Origin: SAR202 cluster bacterium bin127
GTDB lineage: Bacteria; Chloroflexota; Dehalococcoidia; Lucifugimonadales; Lucifugimonadaceae
DNA length: 64,000 nt
Assembly: GCA_002239045.1 (NCBI GenBank)
Contig: MPNN01000012.1
Coordinates: forward strand, 1-64,000
Direction: 5' to 3'
Position 1 is the stretch's first letter. Every line of letters starts with the position of its first letter. The translations under genes were made by a program, and so were the position numbers. The notes below the pieces were generated by a model. That model was not told the DNA's origin and ran no database searches. It saw only the letters and a list, made by a program, of their open reading frames with translations. Positions 45,226 to 55,156 of the stretch are shown piece after piece.

Positions 45226-45972
45226 ATGATTGAAAACACTATCCTCAAAGCCAACCGTGAAGGACGCTATGCGTTGGTGTTCGCCCTCCCGTTTCCGTCG
45301 TCACAGCTGATCGAACTCGCCGCCCACGTCGGCTTCGACGCGATCAGCATCGACGGCGAACACGGAGCCTATTCCGTCGAGAGCGTCGACGACATCTGTC
45401 GCTTGTCCAACGCCCTTGGCATGTCCGTGACTGCGCGCGTTCCGGACAACGCCGCCTACCAGGTCAATCTCTATCTCGATCGCGGCGTCCAAGGTGTCAC
45501 CGGACCCCACGTCGAGACCGGAGCGGAGGCTCAGGCTCTCGCCGACGCCTGCCTGTTCCCCGAAGCTGGCTGGCGCTCATGGGGCGGTGGACGCGGCACC
45601 GAATTCAACGACCCGGAGAAAATCGAGGCGTACGGCGGTCAACGGGCCTTCATGAAATGGGCAAACGAAAACATGATCGTCATGGCCCAGATCGAATCGA
45701 AGAAGGCGCACGACAATCTCGACGACATCCTCGCCGTGCCCGGCCTGACCGGCGTCGCCGGCGGACCTAACGACTTCGCCGCCAGCATGGGCATCGCCGG
45801 CCAACCGATGCACCCGGACCGAGTCGCAGCCACCGCGGACGTAGAGCGACGAGCTGTCGCCGCCGGAAAATCGATCGGTGCCACTACATTCTCGATCGGC
45901 GTCCGCGAGTTAATGCTCGGGCATGCCCGCGAATTCTGCCAAGAGAATGGCAAAAAACCCTTCAATCCTTGA
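45226..45972 (+). CDS. HpcH/HpaI-family (class II) 2-keto-acid aldolase
   Basis: This 248-residue TIM-barrel aldolase has GFDAISIDGEHGAYS near residue 40, where Glu and His bind metal and substrate. TARVPDNAAYQVNLYLDRGVQGV follows near 76, GGGRGTEFN near 120, AQIESKKAHDNLD and VAGGPNDFAASMG near 180. The family cleaves 2-keto-3-deoxy sugar acids or 4-hydroxy-2-ketoacids to pyruvate plus an aldehyde. It follows an enolase-superfamily dehydratase, consistent with one catabolic route. A GGAAGAAG-like ribosome site precedes ATG 45226. Confidence 0.88.
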   Translation: MIENTILKANREGRYALVFALPFPSSQLIELAAHVGFDAISIDGEHGAYSVESVDDICRLSNALGMSVTARVPDNAAYQVNLYLDRGVQGVTGPHVETGAEAQALADACLFPEAGWRSWGGGRGTEFNDPEKIEAYGGQRAFMKWANENMIVMAQIESKKAHDNLDDILAVPGLTGVAGGPNDFAASMGIAGQPMHPDRVAATADVERRAVAAGKSIGATTFSIGVRELMLGHAREFCQENGKKPFNP

Positions 45973-46094
45973 ACCTCCGCATACTTCGTCGAGTCCCATG
46001 TCATCCGGAGCTAGAACCGCGTCGGCCTTTGTCGACGTATCAGAAGGCACAGGAAGTCGGGACTTCCGATTTGCCGTGAATTAGAATCCAAACT

Positions 46095-48023
46095 GTGAGA
46101 ATCCGAAACTCATTGGTCTACGTGCTGATCGCCGTGGCGGCGATCGCTTTGATTCTGCTGTTGTTCCGCACCGGCGACGGATCCGAGACCATCCCCTTCA
46201 ATCGCGTCGTTGAGATGGCTCGCGACAATACCGGACCGGCACTGAGCATCGAAGTCAACGGTGACACTGTCAAGATCGACAACGGCTCGCAGGTCTTCTC
46301 GTCTCGCAAAGAATCTTCTACCAGCGTCTTCGAAGCCCTTTCTGACGCCGGCGCTGATCTCAACAACTACCGTCTCGATGTCCGCGGCCAGAGCGGGCTC
46401 GCGACCTTGTTGCAGGCCCTCATCGGGTTCCTCCCGTTAATTCTCTTCGCCGGACTTCTCATCTTCATGTTGCGGCAGGCTCAAGCCGGCAACAGCCAGA
46501 CGATGAATTTCGGCCGGACCCGAGCCCGCATGTTCGTCGGCGCCAAGGCCACCGTAACCTTCTTCGACGTCGCCGGCGTCCCCGAGGCCAAAGAAGAGCT
46601 CGAGGAGATCGTCGAATTCCTCAAATTCCCCGAACGGTTCCAAGCCCTCGGTGCGCGTATACCGCGCGGTGTTCTCTTGGTCGGTCCGCCCGGCACCGGT
46701 AAGACGCTGCTAGCCCGCGCAGTCGCCGGCGAGGCTGGCGTGCCATTCTTCTCGATTTCAGGTTCTGAGTTCGTGGAGATGTTCGTCGGTGTCGGCGCCT
46801 CCCGTGTGCGCGATCTATTCCAACAGGCAAAGCGCCACGCTCCGTGCATCATCTTCGTTGATGAAATCGACGCCGTCGGTAGACACCGCGGCGCCGGCCT
46901 CGGCGGTGGCCACGACGAACGCGAACAGACGCTCAACCAGATCCTCGTCGAGATGGACGGCTTCGACACCCACTCGTCGGTCATCGTCATCGCGGCCACC
47001 AACCGGCCAGACATTCTCGACCCGGCATTGCTCCGACCCGGCCGTTTCGACCGTCGCGTGACCCTCGATACGCCCGACATCCGCGGGCGCACCGCCATTC
47101 TCGATGTCCATGCCAAGGGCAAACCTTTTGATAAAGGCGTCGAAATGCAGACCGTCGCCAAGCAGACACCCGGTTTCTCCGGTGCAGATCTGGCCAACCT
47201 GATCAACGAATCCGCGCTTCTTGCCGCCCGCAAAAACAAGAAATCGATCGGGCTCGATGAACTCTTGGAATCGATCGACCGCGTCTCCATCGGTCCGGCG
47301 CGCAAGAGCAAGGTCATCACCGAAGACGAACGGCGGTTGACCGCATTCCACGAGGCCGGACACGCCGTAGTGCCATATTTCATGCCTGAAGGCGACCGCG
47401 TCGGCAAGATCTCGATCATTGCCCGCGGCCACGCCGGAGGTTTCACACGTTGGGAACAGGAAGACAAGTCCTACCTCACGAAACCGTACCTCCTGGCACG
47501 CATCGCCGGTGCTATGGGCGGACGCGCCGCCGAGGAACTGAAACTCGGCAAGATCACCACCGGAGCCTCCAACGACTTTGAACAGGCGACCCGCATCGCG
47601 CGCGAGATGATCATGCGCTACGGCATGAGCGACGAACTCACCTACCGATCCTTCGGCAAGCGCCAAGAGGCAATCTTCCTCGGCCGGGAAATCTCCGAGG
47701 AGCGCGATTACAGCTTGAAGACCGAAGCGATTATCGACCGCGAGATCGATCGGTTGCTACGAGAAGGCGTCGAAACCGCAACGGAAATCCTTACCAAACA
47801 CGAGGACAAACTGGAGGCAGTTTCCCAATTCCTCCTCGAAAATGAAACCATCGATGCGGACCAGTTCGAAGCCATCATGGAAGGCCGCGATCCGAGTGAG
47901 TCTCGCAGCGAAACTTCGAGTGCTGACGACGGTCCGGCCGCCGAAAACCAAGTCGCACAAGATGTCGAAACCGTCGGTCAAACCGAAGGCTCCTCTGCAG
48001 TAGATCCATCGTCTGCCGCGTGA
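46095..48023 (+). CDS. ftsH: ATP-dependent zinc metalloprotease FtsH
   Basis: This 642-residue protein has two membrane helices (residues about 6-24 and 108-127) flanking an extracytoplasmic domain. Walker A GPPGTGKT is at 197-204, Walker [12 protein letters not shown] near 255, and the second region [21 protein letters not shown] follows. The zinc-binding HEAGH lies near residue 418 and the third ligand region is in the C-terminal helix bundle. It degrades membrane and regulatory proteins as a hexamer. GTG 46095 is the start. The acidic Ser/Glu tail is usual. It stands 122 nt downstream of the aldolase. Confidence 0.96.
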   Translation: MRIRNSLVYVLIAVAAIALILLLFRTGDGSETIPFNRVVEMARDNTGPALSIEVNGDTVKIDNGSQVFSSRKESSTSVFEALSDAGADLNNYRLDVRGQSGLATLLQALIGFLPLILFAGLLIFMLRQAQAGNSQTMNFGRTRARMFVGAKATVTFFDVAGVPEAKEELEEIVEFLKFPERFQALGARIPRGVLLVGPPGTGKTLLARAVAGEAGVPFFSISGSEFVEMFVGVGASRVRDLFQQAKRHAPCIIFVDEIDAVGRHRGAGLGGGHDEREQTLNQILVEMDGFDTHSSVIVIAATNRPDILDPALLRPGRFDRRVTLDTPDIRGRTAILDVHAKGKPFDKGVEMQTVAKQTPGFSGADLANLINESALLAARKNKKSIGLDELLESIDRVSIGPARKSKVITEDERRLTAFHEAGHAVVPYFMPEGDRVGKISIIARGHAGGFTRWEQEDKSYLTKPYLLARIAGAMGGRAAEELKLGKITTGASNDFEQATRIAREMIMRYGMSDELTYRSFGKRQEAIFLGREISEERDYSLKTEAIIDREIDRLLREGVETATEILTKHEDKLEAVSQFLLENETIDADQFEAIMEGRDPSESRSETSSADDGPAAENQVAQDVETVGQTEGSSAVDPSSAA

Positions 48024-48061
48024 TCGATCTCTCCACCTAGCGCGCTCGGACCAAGCGCCTT

Positions 48062-48091
48062 TTGCACACACGTTCCGATTGCCGATATAAT
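48062..48091 (+). promoter_or_regulatory. Predicted promoter of the STAS gene
   Basis: TATAAT at 48086-48091 is preceded by TTGCAC at 48062-48067, 18 bp apart. It lies 78 nt before the STAS start and after the ftsH stop, so the STAS gene can be transcribed on its own. Confidence 0.45.
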
Positions 48092-48168
48092 TTGGTTTGT
48101 GCGTCGGCGCAGGACACGAAAGCCGACGGTAATACGCTGGTCGGGATCGCCGACCGCGAGATCATTTT

Positions 48169-48510
48169 TTGACGATCGAAGCCACACAGCGGCGCGACGG
48201 AGCGATTCTGGTCCTTCTTCCTAAGGGCCGGATCGAGGCACCTGACACCGAAGAGTTCGAACGGTCCGTTCGGGAACGCATTCTGAACGGCGATTTGAAC
48301 ATCATCATCGACTTTGCACAGGTCGAAGCGATCGATTCCGCCGGCATCCGTTCGTTGCTCAGCATCGCGGCACGCGTCGTCGTCAAACACGGGAAACTGG
48401 TACTCTGCGGGCTCGGAAACAACCTGGGAACCCTGTTCAGAGTCACCGCCATCGACCAAGTCGTCCAAATCGTCGAATCCTACGAAGAGGCGGTCGAGTC
48501 TTTCCGTTAG
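48169..48510 (+). CDS. STAS-domain protein, anti-sigma-factor-antagonist type
   Basis: This 113-residue SpoIIAA-like STAS protein has AILVLLPKGRIEAPDTEEFERSV and IIIDFAQVEAIDSAGIRSLL, where the Ser after IDS is the usual phosphorylation site. LVLCGLGNNLGTLFRVTAIDQVV follows. Proteins of this type bind an anti-sigma kinase and release a sigma factor; no partner lies nearby. The TTG start at 48169 lacks a clear ribosome site; it was chosen because no better start fits the fold. Confidence 0.85.
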   Translation: MTIEATQRRDGAILVLLPKGRIEAPDTEEFERSVRERILNGDLNIIIDFAQVEAIDSAGIRSLLSIAARVVVKHGKLVLCGLGNNLGTLFRVTAIDQVVQIVESYEEAVESFR

Positions 48511-48539
48511 ACTCGGTGCGATATCGCATTTAACGGAGG

Positions 48540-49217
48540 GTGACAATCACAATGGGCATCGAATACCAGGGCGATCTATGGACCATTCAGCGATGGATAT
48601 CCGGGTTCTATAACAACGCTTATCTGGTGACCTGTCGAAGCACCAACAAAAGCGTGATCATCGACACTCCAGACAAACCTCTCGAACTCATCGAGGCAGC
48701 CGGTAACACCGACGTCCAAGCGATCCTGATTACTCACAATCATTGGGACCATCTCGAGGGGTTCGACGTCGTGACTGACCGTTTCGACGCCCCGGTCGGC
48801 ATCGGAGCCGACGACGCCGATGCAGTAGCCGAAAAAAGCGGCTACCGCAATCCGATCGATGTTTCGCAAGACAACGTCCTCCAGATCGGCGAAATCACCA
48901 TTCGGTGCATCGAAACCCCCGGCCACACCCCAGGATCCACTTCCTACCTGTTGCCCGGCGACACGCCCGCCGCATCACCCCACGTCTTCACCGGCGACAC
49001 GCTCTTTCCCGGCGGCCCAGGAAAGACCGTAAGTTCGGTCGCGCTGGATCAGATCATCGAGAGCATCACTACCCACCTCCACTCGTTGCCGGCGAACACC
49101 GTTGTGATGCCCGGACATGGCGATTTCACTACGATCGAACAGTCGACGGAAGAATATGCCGTATTCGCCGCCAAACCCCGTGATCCAAAACTATACGGCG
49201 ATGTTGCGTGGCAATGA
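48540..49217 (+). CDS. Metallo-beta-lactamase-fold hydrolase
   Basis: This 225-residue protein has the metal motif THNHWDHLEG near residue 62, ETPGHTPGSTSYLL near 122, FTGDTLFPGG near 152, and the late His in VMPGHGDFTTI near 195. It resembles glyoxalase II and related thioester or lactone hydrolases; the substrate is unknown. GTG 48540 follows GGAGG, and ATG 48552 is also in frame. It starts 29 nt after the STAS gene. Confidence 0.86.
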   Translation: MTITMGIEYQGDLWTIQRWISGFYNNAYLVTCRSTNKSVIIDTPDKPLELIEAAGNTDVQAILITHNHWDHLEGFDVVTDRFDAPVGIGADDADAVAEKSGYRNPIDVSQDNVLQIGEITIRCIETPGHTPGSTSYLLPGDTPAASPHVFTGDTLFPGGPGKTVSSVALDQIIESITTHLHSLPANTVVMPGHGDFTTIEQSTEEYAVFAAKPRDPKLYGDVAWQ

Positions 49218-50124
49218 GTCGGTGCGGCCAGCGGTAACCACCCCGTTCGTCGTTCTCGCGGATCCCCGAAAACGCGAGTTGGCGATCCTGCTCGCAGGTG
49301 GTATCGTCACTTGGCTGTGCATTGAAGTCTGGCTCGGTCTCCTTGTTGGTGATTTCCACCACGAAGCCGATCCTCACCTCATCAATCTTGGCAACCTCTC
49401 GATCGGCATCTGCTTCGCTTTGATGTCGGTGACCATCGTCTACATCCTCAAACTCAAACACGCCGCATATTTCGCTGGATTCGTAGCAACGAGTACCGCC
49501 CTACTATTTTTCGCGCCATCGATCACATATCTTCTCCAAAATGCAGATTGGGTTGTCGGAACCAAGAACACCATCTCGATCTTAGTGAGATCGTTCGCAC
49601 TGATCGCCGTGGCGTTCATATTCGCCAACAAAATACCTACACAGTTCGCCGATCAATTCCGATTGCGAATGCCGGAGCGAACGGTAGCATCGTTCGCGCT
49701 ACCTTTGATCGCATGGTTGGCGTTCAACTCGGCGTTATCGCAGATTTTCGTCGCCTCCGGTGTCGATGTGCATTCCCAAGATCGCGTCTTCGAAAGGTTC
49801 GCAGCACTCGGCAGTAACCCGATCCTCGCATTGGCGGTCCTATCAATCGTCGTCCCGCTCGGCGAAGAGATACTCTTCCGCGGATTCATGGTTCCGATTA
49901 TTCGAAAAATCTCCAACGTCACCGTCGCCGTCATCTTCTCCGCCTCCCTTTTCGGCCTGATACACATCGATCCAAGCTTCAATACCCTCCACTCAAACGT
50001 CTACATCTTCGGCATGGGCATCTTGCTCGCAACTACTTGCGTGACGACGAGGTCGATATGGCCAGCCGTGCTCTTACACTCGGTCAACAACACGTACGCT
50101 ATCTACGAGATCGCGTTAGCTTGA
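49201..50124 (+). CDS. CPBP-family intramembrane protease
   Basis: From ATG 49201 this is about 307 residues with around eight helices. The CPBP motifs are EEILFRGFMVPII near residue 222, FGLIHID near 250 and the final HSVNNTYAIYE near 293, giving the Glu-Glu, His and Asn expected for CAAX-type glutamyl proteases. It overlaps the 3' end of the MBL gene by 17 nt. A longer frame from 49117 would overlap by 100 nt and is unlikely. Such proteins process prenylated or hydrophobic peptides or serve in immunity; no neighbour identifies the target. Confidence 0.8.
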   Translation: MLRGNESVRPAVTTPFVVLADPRKRELAILLAGGIVTWLCIEVWLGLLVGDFHHEADPHLINLGNLSIGICFALMSVTIVYILKLKHAAYFAGFVATSTALLFFAPSITYLLQNADWVVGTKNTISILVRSFALIAVAFIFANKIPTQFADQFRLRMPERTVASFALPLIAWLAFNSALSQIFVASGVDVHSQDRVFERFAALGSNPILALAVLSIVVPLGEEILFRGFMVPIIRKISNVTVAVIFSASLFGLIHIDPSFNTLHSNVYIFGMGILLATTCVTTRSIWPAVLLHSVNNTYAIYEIALA

Positions 50125-50167
50125 AAGATTCCGAAAAAGTAACATTTAGTTCTTACGAGCAATCAAC

Positions 50168-50956
50168 GTGTCTAATCCCATCCAACAAGCATTCGTTCGA
50201 GCCGCAGACGACGGGCGCACCGCCATCGTGCCGTTCGTAACCATCGGACATCCGCAACGTGACAGCACTCCGGCAGTGGTTGAAGCGTTGACCGAGGCCG
50301 GTGCCGACGTCATCGAACTGGGAGTCCCCTTCAGCGATCCGCTCGCCGAAGGCCCGGTAATCCAGAAATCGAGCTTCCAGGCGCTGGAGAACGGCATCAC
50401 GCCCGAAACCTGTTTTCGGAACGCGGCCCAGATTCGGCAACGCGGCGTCGAAACTCCTATAGTCTTCATGGGTTACTACAACCCGATCTACCAGATCGGT
50501 ATAGACGAGTTCTGCGCTCGGACGCGCGACGCGGGAGTCAACGGCATCATCGCCGTCGATCTGCCTGCGAAAGAGGCCGGACCGCTCCTCGACGCCTGCG
50601 CCAAGGCCGACATCTCTCTCGTCCCCTTGCTCGCTCTCACCTCCACGGAAGAGACGATCGCTCAAGCATGCAAACAAGCATCAGGTTTCGTCTACTGCAT
50701 CTCTCGTCTCGGTGTTACCGGTGCCCGCGCCGCCGTTACGCGAGACGTTGAAACCTTGGTCGCAAGCGTCCGCTCCCACACCCAACTACCCGTCGTTGTT
50801 GGTTTCGGCATCTCCAACGCCGACCACGTCAAGTCAGTGGGGCGGTACGCAGACGGCGTCGCTATCGGCAGCGCCCTCATCAACGCGATGCAGGGCAATG
50901 CAACCGACGAAGCACCGGCGACGGCAGCAACATTCATCCGCTCGCTCCAAGCATGA
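50168..50956 (+). CDS. trpA: Tryptophan synthase alpha subunit
   Basis: This 262-residue TIM barrel starts at GTG 50168 (MSNPIQQAFVRAADDGRTAIVPFVTIG). The catalytic Glu lies in DVIELGVPFSDPLAEGPVIQ near residue 50 and the Asp in IIAVDLPAKEAG near 120. The phosphate site GVTGAR and VGFGISNADH come near 185-220. It cleaves indole-glycerol phosphate. trpB is not next to it, so the trp genes are split in this genome. The next genes (aroH, DAHP synthase) belong to the same aromatic pathway. Confidence 0.94.
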   Translation: MSNPIQQAFVRAADDGRTAIVPFVTIGHPQRDSTPAVVEALTEAGADVIELGVPFSDPLAEGPVIQKSSFQALENGITPETCFRNAAQIRQRGVETPIVFMGYYNPIYQIGIDEFCARTRDAGVNGIIAVDLPAKEAGPLLDACAKADISLVPLLALTSTEETIAQACKQASGFVYCISRLGVTGARAAVTRDVETLVASVRSHTQLPVVVGFGISNADHVKSVGRYADGVAIGSALINAMQGNATDEAPATAATFIRSLQA

Positions 50957-51034
50957 AATGTGTTCGCCCGAAGATCGATGGACGATAAACTCGCCGCGAT
51001 GCAACCCGCAACCAGACCTACGGTTTAACCGATC

Positions 51035-51409
51035 ATGACTGCAGTACGCGGCGTCCGAGGCGCCACCACCGTCCGCGAAAATTCTCGACCGGAGATAATG
51101 GACGCAACCGAAGAGCTCCTCAACGAGATGATCGCCGCCAACGATATCGCGTCCAAAGATATCGCCGCCGTCTATTTCACGCTGACATCCGATCTCAACG
51201 CCGAGTTCCCCGCCGTCGCCGCACGGGAGCGCCTCAACTGGAACCTGGTACCGCTTATCAACTCGATCGAGATCGACCGGCCTGGCTCGATGCGTAAGTG
51301 CGTGCGCGTGATGCTCTTCCTCAATACGGATAAATCGCAAGACGAGATTCGCCACATATACTTGAGAGAAGCAGTTGTGCTCCGAGCGGACATCACCGAT
51401 GCCCAATAG
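51035..51409 (+). CDS. aroH: Monofunctional chorismate mutase, AroH type
   Basis: This 124-residue AroH-type mutase starts TAVRGVRGATTV, with the active-site Arg in VRGVRGAT and TFTLTSDLNAEFPA-like YFTLTSDLNAEFPAVAA. RCVRVM-like KCVRVMLFLN and HIYLREAVVLR follow. It converts chorismate to prephenate. It lies between trpA and DAHP synthase, so the cluster serves aromatic amino acid synthesis. Confidence 0.93.
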   Translation: MTAVRGVRGATTVRENSRPEIMDATEELLNEMIAANDIASKDIAAVYFTLTSDLNAEFPAVAARERLNWNLVPLINSIEIDRPGSMRKCVRVMLFLNTDKSQDEIRHIYLREAVVLRADITDAQ

Positions 51410-51716
51410 CCGCCAAGACAGTTCAGTCTCCGCATTGCAACGATGCGGCGAAGCGGCGCGCGTCACTGATCTAAAGGCATTCGCCCGCACACGTGCGGTC
51501 TGCACCTATACCGGCCAAGCTGCTCGCTGGCTCTATATCCGCCGGCGCCGCGCCTAGAAACAACATGGCACTCTGCCCGCGCGACGTCGAAACTATGCGA
51601 ATATGCACCCGGCGCGGCGCATCCTGAAACGCAACCCATGTGCTCGTAGATTCCGCGCGTCCCAATCACCTGAACCCTAAACCCTGACCACAAACCTACC
51701 CCCTACCGGAGAACCG
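51410..51716. other. Intergenic region upstream of DAHP synthase
   Basis: About 300 bases with no convincing gene. A short frame ending at 51557 reads as basic, low-quality peptide. A CCGCACACGTGCGG hairpin lies near 51485. A leader controlling the DAHP synthase gene is possible, but no riboswitch or attenuator could be recognised. Confidence 0.4.
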
Positions 51717-52784
51717 ATGGCCTCACGAATCAAAAACCTAAACGTGGCTTCCATTAGCCCACTTGACCCACCATCCGAATACCTCGCCGAGATTCCGATC
51801 TCGAAAGATGTCGAAGACCTCGTCATTCGCTCGCGCCGAGAAGCTGCCGACATCATCGCCGGCAAAGACGATCGATTGCTCGTCATTGCCGGACCTTGTT
51901 CGATACATGACGAGGTAGCCGGGCGTGAATACGCCGACCGCCTCGCGGTACTCGCCGACGAAGTGCGCGACAACGTGCTCGTCATCATGCGCGTCTACTT
52001 CGAAAAACCTCGCACCACTGTCGGATGGAAAGGCCTCATCAACGACCCGAATCTTGACGGCACGTGCAACATGGCTGAAGGACTCCGCCGAGCGCGACGG
52101 TTCCTCATGAGCGTCTGCGAGACCGGTCTGCCTTGTGCAACCGAGTTCCTTGACCCCGTTACACCCCAATACATCGCCGACCTGGTCTCTTGGGGCGCAA
52201 TCGGAGCCCGAACCGCCGAAAGCCAGACCCATCGCCAGCTTGCGAGCGGCCTCTCCATGCCCATCGGTTTCAAGAACGGAACCGGCGGCAGCATCCAACT
52301 CGCCGTCGATGGCATGATCGCCGCCGGCGCGAGCCATGCGTTCCTCGGCATCGACGATGCCGGTGGTGCAGCAGTCGTGCAGACTTCCGGCAATGACGCC
52401 TGCCACATCGTCCTCCGCGGCGGCGCGGATGGCCCTAACTACGACGCGGTAAACGTCGCCAAAGCCCAGAAGGCCTTAACTGATAGCGGTAAGTCCCCTA
52501 ACCTCGTAGTCGATTGTTCGCATGCCAACTGCAACAAGGACCACGCATTGCAACCCGTCGCATACCGTGACGTGATCAGACAACGCGCCGAGGGTAACCG
52601 AGGCATTGTCGGGCTGATGCTTGAAAGCCACCTCAACGCGGGCAACCAGTCACTTAACGGCGACCGTTCCACTCTGAAGTACGGCGTCTCGATCACCGAC
52701 CCCTGCGTTGATTGGCAGACAACCGAAGTGCTCCTGCGCGAGACCGTCGAGGTGCTAGCCGAAACGGCAGTCGCAGCCGCCTGA
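51717..52784 (+). CDS. aroF: 3-deoxy-7-phosphoheptulonate (DAHP) synthase, class I alpha
   Basis: This 355-residue AroF/G/H-type enzyme has LLVIAGPCSIHD near residue 60, MRVYFEKPRTTVGWKGLIND near 93, GARTAESQTHR, GFKNGTGG, and the metal ligands in LVVDCSHANCNKDH near 265 and GLMLESHLNAGNQ. It catalyses the first step of the shikimate pathway and is usually feedback-inhibited by an aromatic amino acid. ATG 51717 fits the family. A 33-nt gap separates it from ribF. Confidence 0.96.
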   Translation: MASRIKNLNVASISPLDPPSEYLAEIPISKDVEDLVIRSRREAADIIAGKDDRLLVIAGPCSIHDEVAGREYADRLAVLADEVRDNVLVIMRVYFEKPRTTVGWKGLINDPNLDGTCNMAEGLRRARRFLMSVCETGLPCATEFLDPVTPQYIADLVSWGAIGARTAESQTHRQLASGLSMPIGFKNGTGGSIQLAVDGMIAAGASHAFLGIDDAGGAAVVQTSGNDACHIVLRGGADGPNYDAVNVAKAQKALTDSGKSPNLVVDCSHANCNKDHALQPVAYRDVIRQRAEGNRGIVGLMLESHLNAGNQSLNGDRSTLKYGVSITDPCVDWQTTEVLLRETVEVLAETAVAAA

Positions 52785-52817
52785 CGTAGCTGACGCATCG
52801 CTCGATAGCATGACGAC

Positions 52818-53771
52818 ATGGGGTTGCAGGAACAGATAGCACCCATCGATGACGCAGATGGCGGCACCTGTATAACCGTCGGTACCTTCGACGGCGTCCA
52901 CAATGGGCATCAAGCCCTTCTCCGGCGCGTTGTTGAAGTTGCCGAACAATACGACAACCAAAGCGTGGCGCTCAGCTTTCGCCGACCGCCGCGCTCCGTC
53001 ATCGACCCGACACGCCAAACAAAGCAACTGTACGGCACCAAAACGCGCGTGTCCTTCATCCAAGAGCAGGGAATCGACACCGTCCGATTGATCGACTTCG
53101 ACGATGAAATCCGCGTGATGTCCGCCGAAGCCTTCCTGACCACCTTGCAAAACTCCCTCGGTATGACTCACTTGGTCATCGGTGAACGCGCGGTGTTGGG
53201 ACACGACCTCCTCAACATCGAGCAACTCGACGAAATCGCCCGACGAAACGGTTTCCGGTTACAAACCGTGCCACCGGTCCGGCAATCCGACGACGGAACC
53301 GACATCGTCGTCTCCAGTTCGACGATCCGCGCCGCCTTGGCTCAAGGCGATGTGAAACGAACCGCGGCAATGCTTGGTCGGCTGTACGAAAGAGGCGGAA
53401 AGGTGACGCACGGCGCTGCAAGGGCACGCGAAATGGGCGTCCCGACCGCAAACATGAAATCGTCTCCTGACCTCGTTATGCCCGCACACGGAATTTACGC
53501 GACATGGGCGAAACTGCCCGATGGCCGGATTTTGCCATCCGGCACCTACATCGGCGACAATCCCACGTTCGAGAGAGGCCAATTCTCGTTCGAAGTCCAC
53601 ATCAGCGACTTCGACGAGGTTCTCTATGGTCAGTACGTCAGCGTTGAGTTCATCGACTTCATCCGCCCTGACGAAGCATTCGAAACCGTCGAAGAGCTTG
53701 AGCAACAGATCCAATTAGATGTGCAGCGAATCAACCGGATATTCGAATCGCTGCCACCCCGAACGACATGA
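52818..53771 (+). CDS. ribF: Bifunctional riboflavin kinase / FAD synthetase
   Basis: This 317-residue RibF has an N-terminal nucleotidyltransferase domain with GTFDGVHNGHQALLRR near residue 22 and VSSSTIRAALAQGDV near 170. The C-terminal riboflavin kinase domain has GKVTHGAARAREMGVPTANM near 195, GIYATWAKL and FEVHISDFDEVLYGQYVSVEFIDF. It makes FMN and FAD. It is 16 nt upstream of tyrS. Confidence 0.95.
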   Translation: MGLQEQIAPIDDADGGTCITVGTFDGVHNGHQALLRRVVEVAEQYDNQSVALSFRRPPRSVIDPTRQTKQLYGTKTRVSFIQEQGIDTVRLIDFDDEIRVMSAEAFLTTLQNSLGMTHLVIGERAVLGHDLLNIEQLDEIARRNGFRLQTVPPVRQSDDGTDIVVSSSTIRAALAQGDVKRTAAMLGRLYERGGKVTHGAARAREMGVPTANMKSSPDLVMPAHGIYATWAKLPDGRILPSGTYIGDNPTFERGQFSFEVHISDFDEVLYGQYVSVEFIDFIRPDEAFETVEELEQQIQLDVQRINRIFESLPPRTT

Positions 53772-53787
53772 AACCCGGTAAACAACC

Positions 53788-55092
53788 ATGACCACCGAAA
53801 CATTCGCAGACATTCACGAAGAGTTGACTTGGCGAGGTGCGATATACGATGCGACGCCCGGTGCCACTGAGATTTTGAAATCCCAGAAAATCACCTGCTA
53901 TAACGGGTTCGATCCTACTTCTCCGACGCTGCACATCGGACACCTCGTTCCCTTGATGTGCATGGCCCGGATGCAACGACACGGTCACACGCCAATTGCG
54001 ATTCTTGGTGCCGGTACCGGACTGATCGGTGACCCAAGGGAAAACGACGAACGGCCTCTGCTTACGTACGACGAAATCGATTCAAATGCGGAATCGATCC
54101 GCGAGCAACTCCAGCGATTTATTGATTTCGACACCAAGTCGAATGCCGCCAAGCTAATCAATAATGCGGACTGGTTACGCTCAACGTTCCTTCTCGATTT
54201 CCTTCGTGACGTTGGCAAACACTTCACAGTAAACAACATGGTCAAAAGAGAGGCCGTACACAGCCGGATGGAACGCGAAGACGGAATCTCTTACACGGAA
54301 TTCTCGTACCAACTCCTCCAAGCGTTCGATTATTTGGTGTTGTTCGAACGAGAGAGCTGCACCTTCCAATCTGGAGGGAGCGATCAATGGGGTAATATCC
54401 TCGGCGGTGTGGACTTAATACGCCGGGTCCACGGGACTGCGCCCGACGGCTCGCTTCGAGCCCACGGGATCGTATTCCCGCTCATAACCGATTCGGCCGG
54501 CGCGAAATTCGGCAAATCTCTTGGTGGTGCGCCAGCGCTCGATGCCGACCACTTTTCGCCGTACCAGCTGTATCAGTTCTTCTTCAACAAAGACGACGCA
54601 GATGTCATTCGTTACCTAAAGATATACACTTGGCTCGGCCCAGAAGAAATCGAAGCTCTCGAAGAAGCCGTTCGAGAACGCCCAGGTAGACGCGAAGCCC
54701 AACAAGCCCTCGCCGAGCAAGTCACGCGAATCGTTCATGGTGATTCAGGCCTCGAACAAGCCCGACGCGTGACCCGCGCCTTCTTCCGCGGCGAGTTCGA
54801 CAGGCTCTCCGGCAACGAACTCGCCGATGTCTTCTCAGGCTCCAGTTCCACCGAAGTCCTCAAGTCCGAGATCGAAGCGCGATCCCTCTCATTCGAGGAA
54901 CTCGCCGTCTCAACGACACTTGCCCGGTCCCTCGGCGACGCCCGCCGAACCGTCCAACAAGGTGGGATGTACCTCAACTCAGAACGCGTCGATGACCCCG
55001 CGCGAACTGTCACCCCCGAAGACATCCTGCACGGCAACCTAATCGTCCTCCGCCGGGGCCGACGCGAGCATCGCTTAATCCGCGTTCTTTGA
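53788..55092 (+). CDS. tyrS: Tyrosyl-tRNA synthetase
   Basis: This 434-residue class I synthetase has HIGHL at residues 49-53 and the KFGKS loop near 240. FDYLVLFE and FQSGGSDQWGNILGGVDLIRR form the tyrosine pocket. The C-terminal S4 domain reads TVQQGGMYLNSERVDDPARTVTPED. It charges tRNA-Tyr. No T-box leader is visible in the 16-nt gap upstream. Confidence 0.96.
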   Translation: MTTETFADIHEELTWRGAIYDATPGATEILKSQKITCYNGFDPTSPTLHIGHLVPLMCMARMQRHGHTPIAILGAGTGLIGDPRENDERPLLTYDEIDSNAESIREQLQRFIDFDTKSNAAKLINNADWLRSTFLLDFLRDVGKHFTVNNMVKREAVHSRMEREDGISYTEFSYQLLQAFDYLVLFERESCTFQSGGSDQWGNILGGVDLIRRVHGTAPDGSLRAHGIVFPLITDSAGAKFGKSLGGAPALDADHFSPYQLYQFFFNKDDADVIRYLKIYTWLGPEEIEALEEAVRERPGRREAQQALAEQVTRIVHGDSGLEQARRVTRAFFRGEFDRLSGNELADVFSGSSSTEVLKSEIEARSLSFEELAVSTTLARSLGDARRTVQQGGMYLNSERVDDPARTVTPEDILHGNLIVLRRGRREHRLIRVL

Positions 55093-55156
55093 TCCGTCGC
55101 AATCTAAAATCGAATCAACCTCCCATCCACTCAAATTCAACAAACCGCGAAGAGAA

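Noticed and set aside
53771-53788. T-box or other leader before tyrS
   Set aside because: Only 16 nt separate ribF and tyrS, too short for a T-box.
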